Source: Geodermatophilaceae bacterium (GTDB lineage Bacteria > Actinomycetota > Actinomycetes > Mycobacteriales > Geodermatophilaceae). From it: a stretch of DNA of 5,903 nt. The translations under genes were made by a program, and so were the position numbers. Each line of letters begins with the position of its first letter. Position 1 is the first letter of the stretch. The DNA lies in assembly GCA_013696785.1 (NCBI GenBank), contig JACCXW010000041.1:1-5903 (forward strand), in the 5' to 3' direction. This document shows positions 1 through 4,653 of the stretch, piece after piece. The notes below the pieces were generated by a model. It made no database searches and was not told the origin of the DNA. It saw only the letters and a program-made list of their open reading frames with translations.

Positions 1-1
1 G

Positions 2-88
2 GGCACGACCGCCGATCCCACCGTGAACTCGACGACAGCGACCACGACACCGGCGTTGCCGTACCCGGTCCGCTTGATCCGCCTGTGA
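2..88 (+). CDS. C-terminal end of an unidentified protein (partial)
   Basis: This is the last 28 codons and the TGA stop (86-88) of a gene that begins before the window. The frame was chosen by codon usage: 25 of 28 sense codons end in G or C, clearly more than the other open frame (24 of 33, ending at TAA 100-102), while the third frame stops at 22-24. The visible peptide is rich in Thr, Ala and Pro (for example STTATTTPALPYP) and ends with a short basic-hydrophobic tail, VRLIRL. A Thr/Pro-rich stretch suits a linker or cell-envelope tail, but no domain can be recognised and no function is proposed. It lies about 100 bases upstream of the VanW gene on the same strand, so co-transcription is possible but not shown. 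Confidence 0.5.
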   Translation, partial: GTTADPTVNSTTATTTPALPYPVRLIRL

Positions 89-171
89 GCCAGCAGCCGT
101 AACTAGCCGTGAGCACTGGGCTTAGGCTGGCCCGACCATCGGCGCCGCCCGGACGGGGCCGTTCCCAGCGT

Positions 172-178
172 GAGGAAG
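172..178 (+). promoter_or_regulatory. Ribosome binding site deciding the VanW start
   Basis: GAGGAAG lies 11 bases upstream of GTG 190 and is the only purine-rich Shine-Dalgarno-like run near either candidate start. The other in-frame start, GTG 109, has none (the sequence before it is CAGCCGTAACTAGCC). This supports starting the VanW protein at 190. Confidence 0.5.
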
Positions 179-189
179 AAGTAGACGTC

Positions 190-1938
190 GTGCAGACGCA
201 GCAGGTGCCGGACGGAACGGTCCCGGAGACGCCGGTCGACGAACAGCGACCTCCGCGGCCGTCCTGGTATCGGCGCCTGGTCGTCCTGGTTCCGCTGGGG
301 CTGCTTGCGTTGCTGGCCCTGGGCTACGGCGCGGATCTGGCGCTCGCCGGCGACGACATCCCGAGGGGTACGTCGGTCTCCGGCGCCGCCATCGGAGGGC
401 TCGACCGCTCCGCTGCCGAAGGGGTGCTGCGCGAGGAGGTCGCCCCGGAGTTGACTCGCGACCGCGACGTGACGGCTGGGTCGGTCGAGCTGACAGCCGC
501 GCCCGTAGACGCGGGGATCAGCCTGGACGTCGACGCGACCTTGGACGCTGCGGGCGGGCAACCACTGAACCCCCTCACCAGGCTGGTGTCCCTGTTCGGT
601 GGAGAGCGCGACGTGGCTCCAGTCCTCGCGGTGGACGACGCGGCGCTCACCGCAGCGATCGAGGGATATGCCGCCGAAGTCGACCTCGAGCCGGTCGAGG
701 GCACAATCACCATCGAGGGAACGACCGCGGTCGCGGTGCCCCCTGTGGAGGGTCAACGCCTCGACCGTGACGCAGCCGCACAACAGATTCTGGCCGCGGT
801 CCGCGACGACGACTCCGCTGTGGACTTCGCCGTCGACCAGCAGCCCGCCCGAGTGAGCGCAGACGCTGTGCAACAGGCCCTCGACGAATTCGCGATCCCG
901 GCGCTGGCCGGCCCCGTTGTCGCCACCGGCCCGGATGGTGCGCGCGCGGAGATACCGGTGACGACGATCGCCGCGGCGTTGCGGTTCGAGCCGGGCGATG
1001 ACGGCACGCTGGTCCCCGTGCTGGACCCGGCAGCCCTGCAGACGGCGCTGGGCGACACGCTGACACCGTTCACCACACCGCCCGTGGACGCCGGTTTCAC
1101 CGTCAACGGCGCAGGCGTTGCCGTCGTGCCGGCCGTGGACGGGAGAGTCGCCGACGTACCGGCACTTGCCACCGGACTGCTCGACGTACTGGCCCAACCG
1201 GTTCCGCGGGAGATCGTGGTTCCGGTGATCACAGCGCCGGCGGAGCTGACCACGGAGGAGGCGCGCGGTCTCGGCATCACCGAGCAGATCAGCACGTTCA
1301 CGACCTACTTCACGAACGAGAACTCCGGCGAGAACATCCGGGTGGTCGCGGCCGAGGTCGACGGTGCCGTCGTACCGGCCGGTGAGACGTTCAGCCTGAA
1401 CGGATTCACCGGTCCGCGGACGGAGGCTGAGGGCTACATCGAGTCGACCATCATCGAGAACGGCGAGTTCGTACAGGCCGTCGGCGGTGGAATCTCGCAG
1501 TTCGCCACCACGATGTTCAACGCCTTGTTCTTCGCCGGCCTCGAGGACGTCACGCACCAGCCGCACAGCTACTACATCAGCCGCTATCCGGCGGGTCGGG
1601 AGGCGACGGTCTTCTACGACAGCATCGACCTCGCCTGGCGCAACGACAGCGACACCGCCGTCTACGTCGACACGCAGTGGGAGCCCGGTGCCATCACAGT
1701 GTCGTTCTATGGCACGAAGCACTTCGACATCGAGTCGATCAGCGGCGCGCGGTACAACTACAGCGAGCCGCAGACGCAGCGCAAACCCGACGACGGCGAT
1801 TGTGTGGCGCAGAGTGGCAGTGCGGGATTCGACATCAGCGTGACGCGGGTGTTCCGGCCGGTCGGCGGCGGCAGCGTGCTGCGCGAGGAAGTCTTCAACA
1901 CCCGGTACAACGCCGTACCCGAGATCATCTGCGAGTAG
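190..1938 (+). CDS. VanW family protein, membrane-anchored, with putative peptidoglycan-binding region
   Basis: Encodes 582 residues ending at TAG 1936-1938. A Pro-rich cytoplasmic leader is followed by one hydrophobic segment (about residues 30-51, RRLVVLVPLGLLALLALGYG), predicting a protein anchored at the membrane and exposed outside. Residues about 60-350 look like the PG_binding_4-type region common in VanW proteins (GTSVSGAAIGGLDRSAAEG near the start). The VanW domain covers about 360-495, with hallmark motifs TYFTNEN, VGGGISQFATTMFNALFFAG (from 431) and HQPHSYYISRYPAGREATVF (from 456). Two late cysteines (538 and 581) could form a disulfide. VanW occurs in some glycopeptide-resistance clusters and very widely outside them; its biochemical role is unknown, and no vanHAX-type gene is present here, so a resistance role should not be assumed. 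GTG 109 would add 27 residues, but its codons have poor G/C bias (17 of 27) and no ribosome binding site. Confidence 0.93.
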   Translation: MQTQQVPDGTVPETPVDEQRPPRPSWYRRLVVLVPLGLLALLALGYGADLALAGDDIPRGTSVSGAAIGGLDRSAAEGVLREEVAPELTRDRDVTAGSVELTAAPVDAGISLDVDATLDAAGGQPLNPLTRLVSLFGGERDVAPVLAVDDAALTAAIEGYAAEVDLEPVEGTITIEGTTAVAVPPVEGQRLDRDAAAQQILAAVRDDDSAVDFAVDQQPARVSADAVQQALDEFAIPALAGPVVATGPDGARAEIPVTTIAAALRFEPGDDGTLVPVLDPAALQTALGDTLTPFTTPPVDAGFTVNGAGVAVVPAVDGRVADVPALATGLLDVLAQPVPREIVVPVITAPAELTTEEARGLGITEQISTFTTYFTNENSGENIRVVAAEVDGAVVPAGETFSLNGFTGPRTEAEGYIESTIIENGEFVQAVGGGISQFATTMFNALFFAGLEDVTHQPHSYYISRYPAGREATVFYDSIDLAWRNDSDTAVYVDTQWEPGAITVSFYGTKHFDIESISGARYNYSEPQTQRKPDDGDCVAQSGSAGFDISVTRVFRPVGGGSVLREEVFNTRYNAVPEIICE

Positions 1939-1960
1939 CGTGAAGAGCGCACTCTTCGTG
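1939..1960 (+). terminator. Hairpin immediately after the VanW stop codon
   Basis: GAAGAG (1942-1947) pairs with CTCTTC (1952-1957) around a CGCA loop. The stem extends outward by U-G, G-U and C-G pairs to 1939/1960, giving nine pairs. It starts one base after the stop codon. No U-tract follows, so it would be a U-less actinobacterial-type terminator or an mRNA 3'-end stabiliser. A weaker second stem, AGC-GGCCA (1961-1968) with TGGCC-A-GCT (1985-1993, one bulged A), follows at once. Confidence 0.35.
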
Positions 1961-2036
1961 AGCGGCCACATCCATTGCGCTGCATGGCCAGCTGTCGGAG
2001 ACTACGAAACAGCCGGACCGTCTCGACGGCCCGCCC

Positions 2037-2043
2037 GGGGAGG
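2037..2043 (+). promoter_or_regulatory. Strong ribosome binding site of the SBBP gene
   Basis: GGGGAGG sits seven bases upstream of GTG 2051. This decides the start in favour of 2051 over the in-frame GTG codons at 1940 (two bases after the VanW stop, no ribosome binding site) and 2045 (too close). Starting at 2051 also puts the secretion signal directly at the N terminus. Confidence 0.75.
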
Positions 2044-2050
2044 TGTGGTC

Positions 2051-4264
2051 GTGTCCCGAACGCGAATCGTCTTCTGTGCGGTCGCGGCCCTCATGGTGGG
2101 TGCCGCCGGACCGGCGTCCGGTCAAGGGGATGCTCAACCGGAGGGCCGGACGTCGCCGCCGGTTGCCACCACGCAGGCGACGGCGGACGCACAGGCAGCG
2201 CTCGCCGCTGCCGACACCGGCCTAAAGTTCGCCGCGAACCGGGGTCAGTGGCCCGACGACGTTCGCTTCCTGGCCCGGCTGGGCGGCGCGGACCTGTGGG
2301 TCACCGACGACGGCATGGTCTACGACTTCTACGCGGTGGAGGGCGACCTGCCCGCCGCCACCTCGGTCGAGCGCGCGAAGCCGGACGAAGGTGAGGCAGC
2401 GGGGACCAGGCACGGTCAGGTGGTTCGGATGCGGTTCGAGGGAGCCCGAACCGACCGGGTCACCGGGCACGGCCTGCAGCCGATGTATCACAACTACCTC
2501 CTCGGCGACGACCCGGCGGGGTGGGCAGCGCACGTCCCCCTGTACGACGAGGTGGTGCTGGAGGGTCTGTACGACGGCGTGGACCTGCGGCTGTATGACG
2601 ACGGCGGGCTGCCCCGTTACGACCTGCTGCTGGCTGCGGGCGCCGACCTGGATCAGGTTCGGGTGGGCTTCGTGGGCGCCGACGCGATGAGTCTGACACC
2701 CGAAGGTGCGGTGCGGCTGGACACCGCGTTGGGGCCAGTGGAACAGCGCGGGCTGCTCGCCTACCAGCAGGGCGCCGGCGGTGCGCGCGAGGAGGTGCCC
2801 AGCGCATTCCGGCGTAACCCCGACGGAACCCTCGGGTTCACCGCCAGCGCCGATCCGACCCGGGCGCTGGTGGTCGACCCGCTGCTGTGGTCCACCTTCC
2901 TTGGTGGGGGCCGCTACGAGCTCGCAGACGCAGTGGCCATCAGCCCGAACGGGACCGTGACCGTTGCCGGGTATACCGAGGGCCTCGGATTCCCGAAGAC
3001 GCCTGGGGCCTACGACACCGAGTACAACGGCGGCGGTGACGCCTTCATCACCGGTCTGTCCGCCGACGGAGAGCTGCGCTACTCCACGTTTCTCGGCGGA
3101 TCCGACAGTGACTACGCCACCGACATCGCCCTTGGCCCGGAAGGCGCCACGACCGTCACCGGGGGCACGTACAGCACGGACTTCCCCGTGACCGCAGGCG
3201 CCTACGACACCAGCTACAACGTGTCTGACGCGTTCATCGCGAGGCTGAGCTCTGATGGCTCGACTCTGGGCTACGCCACATATCTCGGAGGCTCGACCAC
3301 AGAATTCTCGCGCTCGGTCGACGTCGGCTCGGATGGCTCGGCCACCGTCACCGGATCCACGTTCAGCGAAGACTTCCCTGCGACACCGGGGGCGTACGAC
3401 ACCACCTTCAACGGCGGCGGCACGTACGGGACCGACGTGTTCGTCACCAGGCTGAGCCCCAACGGGAGCACCCTGCGCTACAGCACCTATCTCGGAGGCG
3501 TGGACGACGATGAAGCCTATGGCGTGGCCGTTGGACCGGACGGACTGGCCACCGTGGTCGGATACACACTCGGTAACGGCTTCCCGACGACCGCCGACGC
3601 CTACGACACCAGCTACAACGGCGGTGGCCAGTTCGGCGGTGGGGACGCGTTCGCCGTCCGGCTGAGCGCCAACGGGCGAGCCCTGCGCTATTCCACCTTC
3701 CTCGGCGGCGGGGACTACGAGAGCGCCACCAGTATCGTCCTGGCGCCCGACGGCTCCGCCGTCGTCACGGGGTACACCGCCGCTCTGGATTTCCCGACGA
3801 CGCCCGGCGCGTTCGACACCACTCCCGGCGACTTTGGCAGCGACGCGTTCGTCACCCGGTTCGCCGTCGACGGCGGCGCGCTGCTCTACTCCACCTTCCT
3901 CGGCGGTTCGGGCTACGACGACGCAAACGCCGTCGCCCTCGGCCCCGACGGCGCTGTCACCGTCGTCGGCTACACCGAGAGCTTGGACTTCCCCACGACC
4001 CCCGGTGCGGACACCACCATCAACCTCTCCGGTGATGCGTACGCCGCCCGACTGAGCCCCGACGGGGCGAGCCTGCGTTACGGCACCTACGTCGGCGGGT
4101 CCAGCTTTGAGACCGCGACCGCGGTCGCCGTTGCCGACGACGGATCGGCCACTCTCGCCGGGTCCACCTACAGCGCAGACCTCCGAACGACGCCCGGCGC
4201 CGCGGACACCACCTACAACGGCTCCCGGGACGCGTTCATCGCGCGGATCGGCGGTGGGCCTTAG
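2051..4264 (+). CDS. Secreted DUF7948 / SBBP-repeat beta-propeller protein
   Basis: Encodes 737 residues. The N terminus is a signal peptide: a basic SRTR, a hydrophobic core (IVFCAVAALMVGAAG) and a small-residue region PASGQG, so the mature protein should start near residue 24-27. Residues about 58-275 match the N-terminal domain seen in SBBP proteins (DUF7948), beginning FAANRGQWPDDVRFLARLGG and ending just before VVDPLLWSTFLGG. Seven SBBP repeats of 61-70 residues follow, starting at W280, Y344, Y408, Y477, Y547, Y613 and Y677. Each has YSTFLGG, a mid-repeat (V)TGYT..DFP.TPGAYDT and an end DAFI.RLS.DG. Seven repeats suit one closed seven-bladed propeller. No membrane anchor, sorting signal or catalytic motif is visible, so a freely secreted binding or structural role is inferred; the ligand is unknown. 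Repeat 7 is the least typical (ADLRTTPGAADT) and the protein stops right after its DAFIARI strand. Confidence 0.92.
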   Translation: MSRTRIVFCAVAALMVGAAGPASGQGDAQPEGRTSPPVATTQATADAQAALAAADTGLKFAANRGQWPDDVRFLARLGGADLWVTDDGMVYDFYAVEGDLPAATSVERAKPDEGEAAGTRHGQVVRMRFEGARTDRVTGHGLQPMYHNYLLGDDPAGWAAHVPLYDEVVLEGLYDGVDLRLYDDGGLPRYDLLLAAGADLDQVRVGFVGADAMSLTPEGAVRLDTALGPVEQRGLLAYQQGAGGAREEVPSAFRRNPDGTLGFTASADPTRALVVDPLLWSTFLGGGRYELADAVAISPNGTVTVAGYTEGLGFPKTPGAYDTEYNGGGDAFITGLSADGELRYSTFLGGSDSDYATDIALGPEGATTVTGGTYSTDFPVTAGAYDTSYNVSDAFIARLSSDGSTLGYATYLGGSTTEFSRSVDVGSDGSATVTGSTFSEDFPATPGAYDTTFNGGGTYGTDVFVTRLSPNGSTLRYSTYLGGVDDDEAYGVAVGPDGLATVVGYTLGNGFPTTADAYDTSYNGGGQFGGGDAFAVRLSANGRALRYSTFLGGGDYESATSIVLAPDGSAVVTGYTAALDFPTTPGAFDTTPGDFGSDAFVTRFAVDGGALLYSTFLGGSGYDDANAVALGPDGAVTVVGYTESLDFPTTPGADTTINLSGDAYAARLSPDGASLRYGTYVGGSSFETATAVAVADDGSATLAGSTYSADLRTTPGAADTTYNGSRDAFIARIGGGP
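2888..4261 (+). repeat. Seven tandem SBBP beta-propeller repeats (coding)
   Basis: Imperfect repeats within the SBBP gene at 2888-3079, 3080-3271, 3272-3478, 3479-3688, 3689-3886, 3887-4078 and 4079-4261. The best conserved DNA words encode STFLGG (as in TCCACCTTCCTCGGCGG) and TPGAYDT (as in CCCGGCGCCTACGACAC). Length differences come mainly from Gly-rich insertions after YNGGG in repeats 3 and 4. The divergence shows an old expansion rather than a recent identical duplication. Confidence 0.9.
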
Positions 4265-4275
4265 GCGGCCCGTCG
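4252..4275 (+). terminator. Hairpin spanning the SBBP stop codon
   Basis: GGGCC (4256-4260), loop TTAGGC, GGCCC (4267-4271), extended outward by U-G, G-U, G-C and C-G pairs to 4252/4275, for nine pairs. The stop codon TAG (4262-4264) lies in the loop. There is no U-tract. It may act as a U-less terminator or 3'-end stabiliser separating the SBBP gene from the riboswitch-controlled gene. Judged by eye only. Confidence 0.35.
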
Positions 4276-4303
4276 ACAGCGAGTCCCATCGCCGGGTGGA
4301 TGG

Positions 4304-4419
4304 CGGGTCGCTGAGTACAGCAACACGACGCCGTACCGGAGCTTTCAGTGACGCCCGGCGCCTACGACAGCATCAACGGCCGGTACGACGGGCTCATTAC
4401 GCGGGTCGCCCTGAGTTGA
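4304..4419 (+). pseudogene. Decayed remnant of an eighth SBBP repeat
   Basis: Downstream of the SBBP stop, GTG 4348 to TGA 4417-4419 reads VTPGAYDSINGRYDGLITRV followed by ALS. This matches the second half of the upstream repeats (TPGAYDT.YNGG.DAFI.RL). Just before it, in the same frame as the SBBP gene, 4304-4348 reads RVAEYSNTTPYRSFQ. This resembles the VAGYTEGLGFP part of a repeat and would join the next segment if one base were restored near 4348. The STFLGG part is missing. The simplest reading is an ancestral eighth repeat, or original C terminus, cut off by the TAG at 4262, a deletion of roughly 25 bases and a -1 frameshift. It has no plausible ribosome binding site, so I do not think it is an independent gene. 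Confidence 0.6.
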
Positions 4420-4444
4420 CTGAGCCGAGCCGCCCGGTCACACT
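4416..4444 (+). promoter_or_regulatory. Candidate promoter for the riboswitch transcript
   Basis: TTGACT (4416-4421) is a near-consensus -35 element. After 17 bases comes CACACT (4439-4444), a weak -10 keeping A2, A4 and T6 of TATAAT. Transcription would start near 4451, about 17 bases before the first riboswitch stem, which is the expected geometry. The -35 overlaps the stop codon of the decayed repeat. The -10 is poor, so this is tentative. Confidence 0.35.
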
Positions 4445-4467
4445 GCCGGTGCTCCGCAAAAACTGAA

Positions 4468-4569
4468 TAGACGTCCGCCCAGGGAAAGTCCGGTCCAAGT
4501 CCGGCGCTGACCCGCAACGGTAGGCCGCGTCCCGATGAGCGGCGAGCCCGACAACCTGCCGGACGTTTG
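4468..4569 (+). promoter_or_regulatory. Cobalamin (vitamin B12) riboswitch aptamer
   Basis: The conserved cobalamin core is present in order. GGGAA is at 4482-4486. The P5 hairpin is CCGG (4490-4493), loop TCCAAGT, CCGG (4501-4504). GCTGACCCGCAACGGTA follows from 4506. A peripheral stem GCCGC (4524-4528) / GCGGC (4539-4543) is next. The B12 box is AGCCCGACAACCTGCC (4545-4560), close to the btuB-type AGCCCGAAGACCTGCC. A closing stem pairs ACGTCCG (4471-4477) with CGGACGT (4560-4566) and extends by U-G, A-U and G-U pairs to 4468/4569. The short peripheral region is like compact actinobacterial versions. By family knowledge it binds adenosylcobalamin or a related cobalamin and lowers expression of the gene downstream, here the secreted toroid protein starting near 4654. 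Confidence 0.93.
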
Positions 4570-4594
4570 CGATTCCATCCACCGTCGAGGTCAC

Positions 4595-4649
4595 GGGGCG
4601 GATCACCCAGGGACGACCTGGCCGCCTCCCGCGCATCAGCGCAGGAGGC
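4595..4649 (+). promoter_or_regulatory. Riboswitch expression platform: SD-sequestering and competing stems
   Basis: The Shine-Dalgarno AGGAGG (4643-4648) lies in the 3' arm of a hairpin: GCCTCC (4624-4629) with GGAGGC (4644-4649), a C/A mismatch, then GCGC (4631-4634) with GCGC (4639-4642) around loop ATCA. This would hide the ribosome binding site. A competing structure pairs GGGGCGG (4595-4601) with CCGCCTC (4622-4628, one G-U) around a small hairpin CCAGG-GACGA-CCTGG (4607-4621). It uses the 5' arm of the sequestering hairpin, so the two cannot coexist. This points to translational control: SD free without cobalamin, SD hidden with it. The folding was done by eye. Confidence 0.7.
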
Positions 4650-4653
4650 TTTG

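Noticed and set aside
74..105. TTGATC ... TAACTA as a promoter for the VanW gene
   Set aside because: The spacing is 20 bases and the -10 match is poor, so I cannot support it.
190..1938. VanW gene as evidence of vancomycin resistance
   Set aside because: VanW domains are widespread in non-resistant bacteria and no D-Ala-D-Lac ligase, dehydrogenase or dipeptidase gene is in the window.
103..1971. A 622-codon antisense open frame covering the whole VanW gene
   Set aside because: It mirrors the high G/C third-position bias of the VanW gene. Its translation is Arg/His-rich with no recognisable motif, whereas the + strand carries clear VanW motifs.
1940..2050. N-terminal extension of the SBBP protein from GTG 1940
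   Set aside because: It would put 37 unrelated residues ahead of a standard signal peptide and ignore the GGGGAGG site in front of GTG 2051; the segment contains the post-VanW hairpins instead.
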